This document shows, in pieces, positions 13,683 through 26,965 of a DNA stretch of 64,000 nucleotides; positions within the stretch are counted from its first letter, which is position 1; every line of letters begins with the position of its first letter. This DNA comes from Ctena decussata. Lineage: Eukaryota; Mollusca; Bivalvia; Lucinida; Lucinidae. Under the pieces are notes generated by a model, which saw nothing but the letters and a program-made list of their open reading frames with translations, made no database searches and was not told the DNA's origin. Location of the stretch: assembly GCA_963989385.1 (NCBI GenBank), contig OZ022505.1:59771737-59835736 (forward strand), written 5' to 3'. The position numbers were made by a program, and so were the translations under genes.

Positions 13683-13874
13683 CAACGATCTATCTAAAAA
13701 ATGAATGAGGAGACGATGACAAATATTAATCATCGAATGGTAAAAGTTGCGTTTGAGTCGAATTCGAATACTTGAAAAAAACACATAGTATTGAGTCGAA
13801 GTCGAACATTTAAAATAAATTAGGGTATAAGTAGTCAGAATGAACATCTATGTATGTATGTATGTATGTATGTA

Positions 13875-14413
13875 CACTCAGCAAAATTTCTAATTGGTCA
13901 GTTTTCTAATATGCAAAAATATGATTTTTAAACTGTGTTTTTGAATATAATTATAACCAAAGTTTTGGGCTGTTATCTACGTATTAAATGTCAGTGTTGT
14001 AATCAAAACTTTATTGTAGTATTAGAGTTATGGCCTAGTCTCTCTAAACCATAGAATGCTTTGAAAACACATACAGGCTGCATCAAACTTCCACAAAAGC
14101 ATGATATTTCAGAAGTAAATGAAGTTTTTCATCATAAAAACATGAGGTATGTTTTTAGTCTTCGTGTATTTTTGACCTGTATTAATTTTGATATTGACGT
14201 TTTCAAATTACCTCCCTTTCAGTGTTTGTGTAAATCCTAATGGACGCCTCGAATTGATGTCAACATTTTGCAAATGCATAAGAGCTTGTGCTGCTTGTAA
14301 AATAAAAGAACATCTGTACATTTGTTCGTCCTAGTTGGTAGCCAGGCTACTCTAACTCTGCTTATGGCTTAATTCTATGGCTAAAAGTGACCAATTAGGA
14401 ATTTTGTTCAGTG
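13875..14413. mobile_element. Tc1/mariner-type MITE, 539 bp, TA target site
   Basis: It begins CACTCAGCAAAAT and ends with the inverted ATTTTGTTCAGTG. The terminal inverted repeats extend about 31 bp with four mismatches. TA dinucleotides flank it at 13873-13874 and 14414-14415, inside an (ATGT)n block. No transposase frame is present, so it is non-autonomous. Sister array blocks at 11400-11470 and 18600-18720 lack it. Confidence 0.85.
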
Positions 14414-14666
14414 TATGTATCTAAAATAAATGAGAAGACGATGACAAATATAACACCATTAAATTTGAAAAGATGGGATTGAGAAGATATCGAATATTTC
14501 AATTAAATTCAAGATGAATCTATTTATCTATCTTTCTATCTATCTATCCATCAAGTCAATAAGAATTCAATGACAAATATAAAACGATCAAATCATAACA
14601 AAAAACTAAAAAAACAACGACTGAGTCGAAGTCAAATTTCAAGTTAATCAGAGTAGAATTAGACTG

Positions 14667-14720
<54 letters not shown>

Positions 14721-15287
14721 ATAAGGATAATGTCGAAATCGATGAAAGACTGATCTATCTATCTATCAATCTATCTATCTATTAATTTTAAGAGAAGTCG
14801 ATGACATGCATATAACCAATGCGTGTGAAAATATGCGATATAATCGGAATTTTATATGTCAAATAATTTTCGGAATTGAATCGAAGTCGAGCATTTAAAA
14901 TAAGTTAGGGTATAAGTAGTCAGAATGAACATCTATTTATTTATCTATCAATGTATGTATCTATGTATGTATGTATGTACGTATCTATCTATCTATCTAT
15001 CTATCTATCATCTATATATCTATCCATCTATCTATCTAACTAAAAATAAATGAGAAGACGATGACAAATATATAACCATTATATTTGAAAAGATGGATTT
15101 GAGAAGATATCGAATATTTCAATTTAATTCAAGATGAATCTATCTATCTATATTTCTATCTATCTATCCATCAAATCAATAAGAAAGCAATGACAAATAT
15201 ATAACCATCAAATCATAACAAAAAACTAAAAAAAACAACGATTGAGTCGAAGTCAAATTTCAAGTTAATCGGAGTAGGAGTAGCCTA

Positions 15288-15324
<37 letters not shown>

Positions 15325-15371
15325 GATTGCGAAAAAGGTGAAAGCGATGAAACTGGTTCGAGTTGAAATAA

Positions 15372-15416
<45 letters not shown>

Positions 15417-15469
15417 AAATGTGAAAAGGCGGGCATGAGTCGAAATAAAATAGTTCAAGTAAACGCAAG

Positions 15470-15503
<34 letters not shown>

Positions 15504-15816
15504 GCGAAGTCGTTGACATGCATAAAACCAGTGCGTGCTAAATTATGCGATAGAATCAGTATATAATATGTCAAATACTTTTCGGAATGAAATACATCAA
15601 ATAAAGTTAAATCGAAAAAGTCATCCATTTAAAATCTATCTATGTATCTATCTATCATTCTATGCATCAAGGAGAAGAGAAGACAATAGTGAACCGAGAT
15701 GAAATCTAGCTATCTATCTACCTATCTATCTATTTGTCTATCTAACTACCTATCTATGAATATATCTATCTATCTAACTTTCTATCTATCCATCTATCTT
15801 TTGTCTATCTAACTTC

Positions 15817-15887
<71 letters not shown>

Positions 15888-15910
15888 ACTATGTATCTAT
15901 CTACCTTTTA

Positions 15911-15977
<67 letters not shown>

Positions 15978-16134
15978 AATCCAACTATCTATACAATGAA
16001 TGAGGAGACAATAACAAATATTAATCATCGAATGTAAAAGGATGGGTTTGAGTCGACCCAATACTTGAAAATAGTAGGATAAAGTCGTAGTCGAACAATT
16101 CAAACAAATTAGGGTATAAGTAGTCAGAATGAAC

Positions 16135-16177
<43 letters not shown>

Positions 16178-16322
16178 CATCTAAAAATAAATGAAAAGAC
16201 GATTGTTAAAAGATGATTGTTAAAAGATGGGTTTGAGTCGAATTCCAATACTTATAAAAAATTGGGATTGAGTCGAAGTCGAACATTTCAAACAAATTAG
16301 GGTATAAGTAGTCAGAATGAAC

Positions 16323-16371
<49 letters not shown>

Positions 16372-16495
16372 AAAATAAATGTGAAGACGATTGTTGAAAG
16401 ATGGGTTTGAGTCGAAAGCGAATATTTAAAAAAGATAGGATTGAGTTGAAGTCGAACATTTCAAATAAATTAGGGTACAAGTAGTCTGAATGAAC

Positions 16496-16542
<47 letters not shown>

Positions 16543-16650
16543 CAACGATCTATCTAAAAAAATGAATGAGGAGACGATGACAAATATTAATCATCGAATG
16601 TTAAATGATATGTTTGAGTCGAAATCGAATACTTGAAAAAAAAACACATA

Positions 16651-18556
16651 GGCCCATATTCACAAACTAAACTCAAACTCCACCTCGACTCGAACTTACC
16701 GGATAAGTAGCTATAATTGCCTAACGGTCCAGGATTATCTCAAGGTAAGGTCGAGTCGTATTCACAGACATGAGTGTGGCTGGAGTCACCTCCAATAAGT
16801 AAGGTTTGGTTGAGGAACGGCGAAGCTCCCTCGACCGCGACTCGAGTTAAATTTTGCTAATATTTCAGCGTTTTCATTGCTATGTTATGAGGATTCGAAG
16901 AGGCACGACTGCCAAATGTTGTTAAAGGCCAGAGGCTTCTATCTAATATATTTTCAGCCCCTTTTTTTCTCTCGTTTTTGACAAATTCGTTCTAAGCAGT
17001 AAGTGCTGCGTTTCACAGACAGACAAACCTTTGGATTATATCAGAATGTGTAATTTGGATCACCATAGATCTATAAATGTTGTTTAAAAATGTTTAGTCT
17101 ATACTGAGACGTCTCTATGAGAGAGAGAGAGAGAGAGAGAGAAAGATAGGAGAGCCCTTCCCCCTCCTCCTCACCCCCCCCCCCCTCCACACACACATAC
17201 GTGGTCAGGTTGTGTGACGGTGCTGGGTAATTTTCAATATCGGCACGTCCTACTTGTGTTAGCTAGAGCATGATTCGTCCGCCTGTATGGAGACAAACTT
17301 AAAGAGTATTATCGACTCGCACAAGCGGACGAACCGTGTTGTATCTCACTTATAGCACGATACCCAATGTAGATCTTGCACGTCCCCTAAGGGTTATCTC
17401 ATTCTAAAGTTTAGGGTATCTGAGGAACGTACAATTGTAGGACAAGGGCCGGCTGTGCTTGCAGCCGATGTGGGACGGGGTGCGAAGACTCTGATCAGAC
17501 AGGGCGAATGGCCAGGCTAATCTGAGTTTGTGCTTTGCGCACAACCACTTTGTTGGTTTTCTCGTGTCGCCGCTCATATATTTGAAGAAATTCAATTATG
17601 GCTACCGCAATTTGACCAGTTAAAAGCCTTCGGTGAAAATAATTGATCCGAAAGCAAGCTCAACGGACGGAACCAAAGACTCGGGGACAGACGGACTGGC
17701 AGACGGACAGACCAGCCGAAAACGGTATACCCACATAGCAAACATCGTTTGTTGGGGTATAATAATACAGAAAATATAAAAAAAGAAAACGTGCATGAAA
17801 TTTAATTTCAGTATTATCGATGTATGTCTGTATATATGCAACAAAATCGCCTCTGTCTCTGTCACCATATATGTCAAGTTTGGATAAAATGCATAATATA
17901 AAAGGTATTAACGAAACAACTCTTGGAAGCGCACACTACGTGTGAAGGCGGTGGAAGGGGGTGGGGGTGTAGGGCAGGAAACTGTGCAGAATACTCAAAC
18001 AAAAACTATGTATTATAACTAGAAAGTATGATCAAACGGATAAATACGTGATACGAAAATAGGAAATTGATTAAAGTTTCAGCAAAAATACAGGAGAAGA
18101 ACGGGTCGAACCCATGACAGATGTTTAACCGGCAGGTAGCTTAACCACTACGCCACGCACGCTTCTGCAGACAGAGGAACATAAACCGGACGGACACCCA
18201 GACGTTAAGCGGAAATTCATAGTTCCTGCAGTACATATAATTATAATTTTACAAATTATACAGTATGATCCTGTTCTACGCTGTTTGTGGAATAAACCAT
18301 ATCTCAGAACTTGAATCTATTACACTTTATAATTTTAGGATGTCTGATCTGGGTACATAAATGTATTTTGCATAATGTGAGTATAACTGGAGTGTAGCTG
18401 GAGTCTCCTCCACGAAGTCAAGGTGGAGTGGAGAACGTGAATACCAAATTTATACTTGAACTTCACTCACTCGAGGCGTCCTCGAGCGTCACTTCAACCG
18501 ACCTTATTGGAGTTCGAGTGGAGGTGGAGTATGAGTTTAGTTTGTGAATATGGGCC
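16651..18556. mobile_element. 1.9-kb non-autonomous TIR element, 3-bp (ATA) target duplication
   Basis: The ends are GGCCCATATTCACAAACTAA and its reverse complement. The inverted repeats extend about 45 bp with two mismatches, followed by subterminal stretches rich in CTCCA and CTCGA motifs. ATA flanks both sides (16648-16650 and 18557-18559). Two sister sites without the element read 'aaacacatagtattgag' (near 11365 and 13785), which confirms a 3-bp duplication. No frame longer than 85 codons exists inside, so it cannot encode a transposase. A 3-bp TSD is compatible with PIF/Harbinger-like or CACTA-like families; superfamily undecided. It holds a (GA)n run near 17115, a tRNA-like block near 18100-18171, and an ~85-bp stretch shared with 54525-54610. 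Confidence 0.85.
18100..18171 (-). other. tRNA-like block (probable SINE head or tRNA relic)
   Basis: On the minus strand there is an A-box-like TGGCGTAGTGG and a B-box-like GGTTCGACCC about 36 bp apart, as in pol III internal promoters. The anticodon arm is not convincing and there is no matching acceptor end. It is therefore more likely a SINE head than a functional tRNA. It sits inside the 16651-18556 TIR element and may be a captured fragment. Confidence 0.5.
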
Positions 18557-18961
18557 ATAGTATTGAGTCGAAGTCGAACATTTGAAATAAATTAGGGTAT
18601 AAGTAGTCAGAATGAACATCTATGTATGTATGCATGTATGTATGTATGTATGTATGTATGTATGTATGTATGTATGTATGTATATGTAAGTATGTATGTA
18701 TGTATGTATATATCAAAAAATAAATTAGAAGATGATGACAAATATAACACCATTAAATTTGAAAAGATGGAATCGAGAAGATATCGAATATTTAAATTAA
18801 ATTCAAGATGAATCTATTTATCTATCTTTCTATCTATCTATCCATCAAATCAATAAGAATTCAATGGCAAATATATAACCATCAAATCATAATAAAAAAA
18901 ATAAAAAAACAACGATTGAGTCGAAGTCAAATTTCAAGTTCATCAGAGTAGAAGTAGCCTG

Positions 18962-18999
<38 letters not shown>

Positions 19000-19031
19000 A
19001 TTAGGATAATGTCGAAATCGATGAAAGACTG

Positions 19032-19063
<32 letters not shown>

Positions 19064-19368
19064 CTATCTTTCAAATTTACGAGAAGTCGATGACATGCAA
19101 ATAACCAAGCGTGTGAAAATATGCGATATAATCGGAATTTTATATGTCAAATAATTTTCGGAATTGAATACATCAAATAAACGTAAATCGAAAAAGTCAT
19201 CCTTTCAACGCCTATCTATCTATCTATCTATCTATCTATCAAGGAGATGAGAAGACGATTGTGAATCGAGATGAAATTTACCTAAGTAATCTATCTATCT
19301 ATCTATCTATCTATCTATTTGGGATAAGGTCGAAATCGTCGAAAGCTAGCTGATTCGAGTTGAAATAA

Positions 19369-19415
<47 letters not shown>

Positions 19416-19613
19416 AATTTTAAGAGAAGTCGATGACATGCATATAACCAGTGTGTGTGAAAATATGCGATATAATTGGAATTTTATATGTCAAATAATT
19501 TTCGGAATTGAATCGAAGTCGAACATTTAAAATAAGTAAGGGTATAAGTAGTCAGAATGAACATCTATTTATCTATCTATCAATGTATGTATCTATGTAT
19601 GTATGTATGTACG

Positions 19614-19662
<49 letters not shown>

Positions 19663-20251
19663 GTCTATCTATGTATCATCTATATATCTATCCATCTATC
19701 TATCTAACTGAAAATAAATGAGAAGACGATGACAAATATATAAACATTATATTTGAAAAGATGGATTTGAGAAGATATCGAATATTTCAATTTAATTCAA
19801 GATGAATCTATCTATCTATATTTCTATCTATCTATCCATCAAATCAATACGAAAGCAATGACAAATATATAACCATCAAATCATAACAAAAAACTAAAAA
19901 AACAACGATTGAGTCGAAGTCAAATTTCAAGTTAATCAGAGTAGAAGTAGCCTGTATCTATCTACCTATCTATCTATCTATCTATCTATCTCAGAATGAA
20001 CATCTATGTATGTATGTATGTATGTATGTATGTATATATCTAAAAATAAATTAGAAGACGATGACAAATATAACACCATTAAATTTAAAAAGATGGGATC
20101 GAGAAGATATCGAATATTTCAATTAAATTCAAGATGAATCTATCTATCTATATTTCTATCTATCTATCCATCAAATCAATAAGAAAGCAATGACAAATAT
20201 ATATCTATCTATCTATCTAATTAGGATAATGTCGAAATCGATGAAAGACTG

Positions 20252-20295
<44 letters not shown>

Positions 20296-20593
20296 CTATC
20301 TTTCAAATTTACGAGAAGTCGATGACATGCATATAACCAATGCGTGTGAAAATATGCGATATAATCGGAATTTTATATGTCAAATAATTTTCGGAATTGA
20401 ATACATCAATTAAATGTAAATCGAAAAAGTCATCCTTTTAACGCCTATCTATCTATCTATCTATCTATCAAGGAGATGAGAAGACGATTGTGAATCGAGA
20501 TGAAATTTACCTAAGTAATCTATCAATCTATCTATCTATCTATTTGGTATAAGGTCGAAATCGTCGAAAGCTAACTGATTCGAGTTGAAATAA

Positions 20594-20627
<34 letters not shown>

Positions 20628-20642
20628 TAATTTTCAGAGAAG

Positions 20643-20773
20643 AACTAAATAAGCAACATGCTTTCGTCAGGAGAAGAACTAAATAAGCAACATGCTTTCG
20701 TTCTAATCCTATAAAATTATATGTTGTATTATCTATGTATGTTGTGAAAAAGTGAAATAAATATGTTTAAACC
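20643..20773 (+). mobile_element. 131-bp retroinsert with 14-bp target duplication
   Basis: The array spacer is interrupted at AATTTTCAGAGAAG, which occurs at both ends (20629-20642 and 20774-20787). Uninterrupted sister spacers at 14785 and 19415 lack the insert. The insert contains a ~31-bp direct duplication (AACTAAATAAGCAACATGC twice) and ends GTGAAATAAATATGTTTAAA, with an AATAAA signal. The TSD length and end indicate LINE-driven insertion of a short 3' RNA end. Confidence 0.75.
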
Positions 20774-21011
20774 AATTTTCAGAGAAGTCGATGACATGCA
20801 TATAACCAATGCGTGTGAAAATGTGCGATATAGTCGGAATTTTATATGTCAAATGATTTTCGGAATTGAATCGAAGTCGAACATTTAAAATAAGTAAGGG
20901 TATAAGTAGTCAGAATGAACATCTATTTATCTATCTATCAATGTATGTATGTATGTATGTATGTATGTATGTATGTATGTATGTATGTATGTATGTATGT
21001 ATGTATGTACG

Positions 21012-21057
<46 letters not shown>

Positions 21058-21467
21058 ACTGAAAATAAATGAGAAGACGATGACAAATATATAACCATTA
21101 TATCTGAAAAGATGGATTTGAGAAGATATCGAATATTTCAATTTAATTCAAGATGAATCTATCTATCTATATTTCTATCTATCTATCCATCAAATCAATA
21201 CGAAAGCAATGAAAAATATATAACCATCAAATCATAACAAAAAACTAAAAAAAACAACGATTGAGTCGAAGTCAAATTTCAAGTTAATCAGAGTAGAAGT
21301 AGCCTGTATCTATCTACCTATCTATCTATCTTTCAAATTTATGAGAAGTCGATGACGTGCATATAACCAATGAAATTATGCGATAGAATGGGAATTTAAT
21401 ATGTCAAATTATTTTCCTAATTGAATACATCAAATAAATGTTAATCGAAAAAGTCATCCATAGAACG

Positions 21468-21502
<35 letters not shown>

Positions 21503-21558
21503 GTCTATCTGTCAAGGAGATGAAAAAACGATTAATCGAGATGAAATTAACCTAAGTA

Positions 21559-21611
<53 letters not shown>

Positions 21612-21661
21612 ATTGGGATAAGGTCGAAATCGTCGAAAGCTAACTGATCGAGTTGAAATAA

Positions 21662-21692
<31 letters not shown>

Positions 21693-21831
21693 AAATCTAT
21701 GAGAAGTCGATGACATGCATATAACAGTGCGTGTGAAAATATGCGATAGAATCGGAATTTAATATGTCAAATAATTTTCGGAATTGAATAAATCAAATGA
21801 ATTAAGATCTAAAAGGTCAACAATTTAGCGC

Positions 21832-21874
<43 letters not shown>

Positions 21875-22064
21875 ACAAGATGATGAGAAGACGATGACAA
21901 ATATATAATCATTGACTTTGAAAAGACCGAATTGAGACGAAATTTCAAGTAAATTCAAGATGAATCTTTCCATCCGTCTATCTATCTATTTATCTTTGAA
22001 TATATCTATCTATCTATCATTTAAGGAAACAAAGGCGAAATCGATGAAACTGATTCGTGTTGAA

Positions 22065-22105
<41 letters not shown>

Positions 22106-22162
22106 AAATGTGAAAAGGCGGGAATGAGTCGAAATTAAATATTTCAAGGAAACGCAAGGTGA

Positions 22163-22213
<51 letters not shown>

Positions 22214-22361
22214 AAATCTTTGAGAAGTTGTTGACATGCATATAACCAGTGCTTGTTAAAAAATGCGATAGAATCAGTATATAATATGAAAAAATAATTT
22301 TCGGAATTGAATACATCAAATAAAGTTAAATCGAAAAATCGAAAAAGTCATCCATTTTAAG

Positions 22362-22402
<41 letters not shown>

Positions 22403-22431
22403 TTGTCTATCTATCTATCTATCTATCTTCA

Positions 22432-22483
<52 letters not shown>

Positions 22484-22654
22484 CGTCCATCTATCCATCT
22501 AACATTCTATAAAAAGAATGAGGAGACAATGACAAAGATTAATCATCAAATGTTAAAAGGTGGGTTTGAGTCGAACTGCAATACTTGATAAAAGTAGGAT
22601 TGAGTCGAAGTCGAATATTTCAAATAAATTACGGTATAAGTAGTCAGAATGAAC

Positions 22655-22689
<35 letters not shown>

Positions 22690-23293
22690 CATCTAACTAT
22701 CTGAAAAAAATGAGTGACAAATTTTAATCATCGAATGTCAAAAAGATAGGTTTGGATCGAAATCCAATACTTGAAAAAAGTAGGATTGAGTCGAAATCGA
22801 ACATTTCAAACAAAATAGGGTATCAGTAATCACAATGACATCTATCTATCTCTCTATCTATCTATCTATCGATCAAAATCCATCTTTCCAACGATCTATT
22901 AAAAAATGAATGATGAGACGATGACATATATTAATCATCGAATGTTAAAAGATGCGTTTGAGTCGAAATCGAATACTTGAAAAAAAACATAGTATTGAGT
23001 CGAAGTCGAAGATTTAAAATTAATGAAGGTATAAGAACTCAGAATGAACATCTATTTATCTATCTATCTATGTATGTTTCTTTGTATGTATGTATGTATG
23101 TATGTATGTATGTATGTATGTATGTATGTATCTGTCAAGGAGATGAGAAGACGATTGTGAATCGAGACGAAAATAACTTAAGTAATTTATCTATTTATCT
23201 TTCTGTCTATCTATCTATCTATCTATCTAATTAGCAAAACGTCGAAATCGACCAAAGGCTGATCAAAGTTGAAATAAATTTATCTATCTATCC

Positions 23294-23328
<35 letters not shown>

Positions 23329-23658
23329 AAATCTATGAGAAGTCGAAGCAGTGCGTGTGAAAATATGCGATATAATCGGAATTTAATATGTCATAATGTT
23401 CTGAATTAAATACATCAAATAAATTTAAATCGAAATAGTCAACAATTTAACGTCTATCTATACATCTATCTATCTATCTATCTATTTATCAAGGAGATGA
23501 CAAGACGATGACAAATATATAATTATTGAATGTGAAAAGACGAGATTTAGTCGAAATTAAATATTTCAAGAAAATTCAAGATGTATCTATCTATCTATCT
23601 ATCTGTCAGGTAAATGAGAAGTCGATGACAAACATATAATATTTGTGTGTCGAATTCC

Positions 23659-23698
<40 letters not shown>

Positions 23699-23819
23699 TT
23701 AATTATATATCTATAAAATCAATTAGAAGACAATGACCAATATATAACCCTAAAATGAGAAAAATAGGATTGAGTCGAAGTCGAACAATTCAAAGAAATC
23801 GGAGGAGAAATAATCTATC

Positions 23820-23850
<31 letters not shown>

Positions 23851-23922
23851 CTACCTATGTGGGATAAGGCCGCTATCTATTAAAGCAAAGTGAATCGAAA
23901 TAAAATCAACCTAAGTAATGTA

Positions 23923-25274
23923 CGAGGGGCATTTCAGAAATAATGTAAATGATCTCAGGGTAGCCTATTGGCTGATATCTAGCAGTGGTGTTATATATCA
24001 TTGGAAAGCTAAATTCAAGTGCTTTAGAATGGTATGCATTAAAAGAATTTCTAAGTCACCCATGCATGACAGCACGTGCTTATACGTCATACGGGTGTGG
24101 ATACTGGATACTATACATTTTCACTGAAAGTCTCTCGTGTTCTATTGCAGTTTGCTCAATGAGAAAATGATATATTTTAATAAAGTAACACGTAATACTG
24201 TCCTTTCAATGTAAAATAAGAAAGTTATACAGAAATTGTTTCCAGATTCTACACAAGTAACATAATTAACGAGATTTTTTTGTCTGCTATGTGGTTATAA
24301 ATGCAAAGTTATTATAAATGCATTTTATCAATAAAATTGTGATTTTTGACTCAATCACATCCAATTTCAACAAATGACAGACATTTTATTACTGAAATGA
24401 TTAGGTCACTATATTTTGTTACGACTAGCATCAAATCACTGATGAAACTGGATGATACGTGTGCAAACCCCACGCCGGAAGTTGCAAAGTAGCAGCAAAT
24501 CATGATAAATACAAAACAATAAAATGAAGTTATCTTCTAATAAAAAGACACAGGCTCAAAATATTGAACTTTGTTTAATGTCAAAAATTAGAGGGACATA
24601 TTGAGAGATAAAGCCGTATATAAAGACTTGAAAGACTTGTTATCTAATATGACAAACTGACATTGAAATATGTGGGTGGGTGGGAGACGTATCGTAAAAA
24701 ATCAGGTAGACCACTGACAAAAGAGCATAAGGTACCGTAAAAGATTATTTGTAACAGAAAATGAGCATGACAAATTAAATCTTATTTATTTTTTGTTTCA
24801 TATCTGTCACCAAACATTTACTTTCACTAAATTTGACCTCAAAATCGAAGTTTAAACAACTTACTATACATTTCAATTTAGCGCAGGAAGTGACGTCATC
24901 AGAAACGCGCATTGTTCCATTATTAGCATATCTTGCAAGGTAAGTCTTGTGTGTTAGCAAGGCCAATACAATGTATTTCATACTGGAATATTTTCAGTAT
25001 AACAGGTATTATAGGTATCAATCCAGAGCTGCTTGTATCCAGAGTTTAGAAAAGATGAGTTTGTCTTTACATAAATATTCCGTCTGTTTCTACTCAGTGT
25101 CCTTACCCTAACAACAATTGTCAAGGCATATTTTGAAGAAAATACAAGAGCCTCAAATTTTTTTGAGTGAATGCCATTGGGAGATATGTAAACCTGAAAG
25201 TTAAAACATAAATTTCAAAAATCGGTCAACATGGAATGGCCGACTCATTTACACTATTTCTGAAATGACCCTTG
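23923..25274. mobile_element. Mariner-like element, ~1.35 kb, decayed
   Basis: The terminal repeats are CGAGGGGCATTTCAGAAATA on the left and CAAGGGTCATTTCAGAAATA read inward from the right. They are about 30 bp long with three mismatches and flanked by TA at 23921-23922 and 25275-25276. The length equals that of an autonomous mariner, and the end sequence resembles mariner TIRs (CGAGGGTCATT type). No long frame survives. A possible relic reads 'YRKKSGRP' near 24690 on the plus strand, too short to rely on. Confidence 0.75.
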
Positions 25275-25284
25275 TACCTATCTA

Positions 25285-25629
25285 CCATTTACGCGGTAAT
25301 TTTCGCAGGTTCAAATTTTCGCGGTTAAGGGTACAAAATATTAACAAAAAAAATTGCAATTTTTTAATTTTCGCGGTTAGCAGCATGCGCGAAAAGCAAA
25401 ACTATTTCTTTTTCACTTGAGTCAGTTCGTGCATTAACCTGCGGATGGGCCGCCGCAGGTTAATGAAAGAACTGGCTCAAGTGAAAAACACCAGCAACTA
25501 CCGAAGCAAACACAAACAGAATAGATGGACACTGTGTCTACAGAAGATACTTGGTAAGCAACTGGAAATTATTCGCGATTTTATTATTCGCGGTTTCGCG
25601 GAAAACGGAACACCGCGAAAATTACCTTG

Positions 25630-25632
<3 letters not shown>
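25285..25632. mobile_element. Small TIR element with an internal 36-bp-arm hairpin
   Basis: Both ends carry GGTAATTTTCGC in inverted orientation (left near 25292, right as GCGAAAATTACC near 25615), with further TTCGCGG motifs nearby. Inside, 25409-25444 and 25453-25488 form a hairpin with 36-nt arms, three mismatches and an 8-nt loop, centred on TTAACCTGCGG/CCGCAGGTTAA. The exact left boundary is uncertain. No coding capacity. Confidence 0.6.
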
Positions 25633-25675
<43 letters not shown>

Positions 25676-26279
25676 AATATGTATTTATGTACTTATGTAT
25701 TTATATAAATAAATCAGAGTAGAAGTAGTCTGAATATCTATCTATCTGTCTAACTATCTATAAAATGAATTAGAAGACGATGACATATCTATAATCAGTG
25801 ACTGTGAAAAGATGGGTTTGAAATCGAATACTTGAAATAAAGTCCAGATCTATCTTTCTATCTATTTATCAATCTATCTATCAGATCAATGAGGGGTCGA
25901 GACATCTGTGAGATTTCGATATAACCATGAAATGAGAAAAATTGTATTGAGTCGAAGTCCACATTTCAAACAAATTAGGGTATAATTAGTCTAAATAAAC
26001 ATATATCTATCTATCTTTCTATCTATCTATCTATCTAGAAAATGATAAGAAGACAACGACAAATAAATAATCATTAAATGTGAAAAGGTGGGATTGAGGC
26101 GAAATCGAATATTTCGAATATATTCAAGATCTACCGATCTATCTATATATCTATCTATCAAATGAATTAAAGGTCGTTGACATGCATATAACCAGTGCGT
26201 GTTAAAATGTGCGATAAATTCGAAATTTAATACATCAAATCAATTTCGGAATTGAATACATCAAATAATTAATTCTACG

Positions 26280-26314
<35 letters not shown>

Positions 26315-26368
26315 GTCAAGGAAACTAGAAGCTGATGGCAAAAATATACTATCGGAGTGTCCAATCAC

Positions 26369-26405
<37 letters not shown>

Positions 26406-26624
26406 AAATCAATGAGAAGTCGGTGACAAACATGTATTACGGTGAAAAATGGTACAAAGTCTGAATTGATGCTTAACAAAAAATATGGGATCTATCTATC
26501 TATCTATCTATCTATCTAGTCACTCGATTTCAAACATATATACGTTGTATGTGAAATGATGGGGTTGTGTCGAAATCGAAAACATAATTGTTAAAATTCG
26601 ATTTACATTATGTCCAATATATTT

Positions 26625-26660
<36 letters not shown>

Positions 26661-26689
26661 GTCTATCTATCTATTTAATTATTAATTAG

Positions 26690-26965
26690 TTTTTTTGATT
26701 GATTGATTTGATGCTTAGCGTCCACGGTAAACAGCTATGGTCATGTCGGGACGGTCAGTTTACCTAACCACACTATTCCTGGGCAGGCTTAGAGCTCCTC
26801 AGCGGTTAACCAGTACTAAGTGCACATACTTTCGCCAGTAAGTGACAACTGCCCTTCTTGAATCAGCAGAAGGAGAAACGAAAGTAAGTGGCCAGACCGG
26901 GTTTCGAACCCAGGACCTCTGACTTAAGAGTCAGGTGCCCTACCGATTGCGCTGCGCGGCCCGGC
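26690..26965 (-). mobile_element. tRNA-derived SINE with perfect 6-bp target duplication
   Basis: The 5' head (26891-26965, minus strand) is a tRNA-like block. Its acceptor stem GCCGGGC/GTCTGGC pairs with two G-U pairs, and it has an A box near GCAATCGGTAGG and a B box GGTTCGAAACCC. The anticodon stem CTGAC/GTCAG encloses only six bases (TCTTAA), so a functional tRNA is unlikely; the sequence is Lys(CTT)- or Arg(TCT)-like. A ~190-bp body and an (ATCA)n plus A-run tail follow. AATTAG is duplicated at 26684-26689 and 26966-26971. Confidence 0.85.

Larger units (their letters stand above)
15322..18860 (+). repeat. Higher-order array block, copy II (carries the 1.9-kb TIR element)
   Basis: This is the counterpart of 9100-11570. 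It preserves the same spacer order, the same 'tttccaacgatctatctaaa' unit and the following 'aatgaatgaggagacgatga' module, then is interrupted by the TIR element at 16651-18556 and resumes with 'gtattgagtcgaagtcgaac'. LINE B is absent here. A third, partial counterpart at about 13640-14560 carries the MITE instead. Confidence 0.75.

Noticed and set aside
9467..23234. Open frames translating to Tyr-Leu-Ser-Ile or Met-Tyr-Val-Cys repeats
   Set aside because: They are translations of (ATCT)n and (ATGT)n. Any 4-bp repeat without stops gives such frames.
24680..24720. Mariner transposase relic ('YRKKSGRP')
   Set aside because: Eight residues and no flanking DDD or WVPHEL-type motif in any frame.
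26891..26965. Functional tRNA gene
   Set aside because: The anticodon loop has six bases, and the block is the head of a SINE with tail and perfect target duplication.
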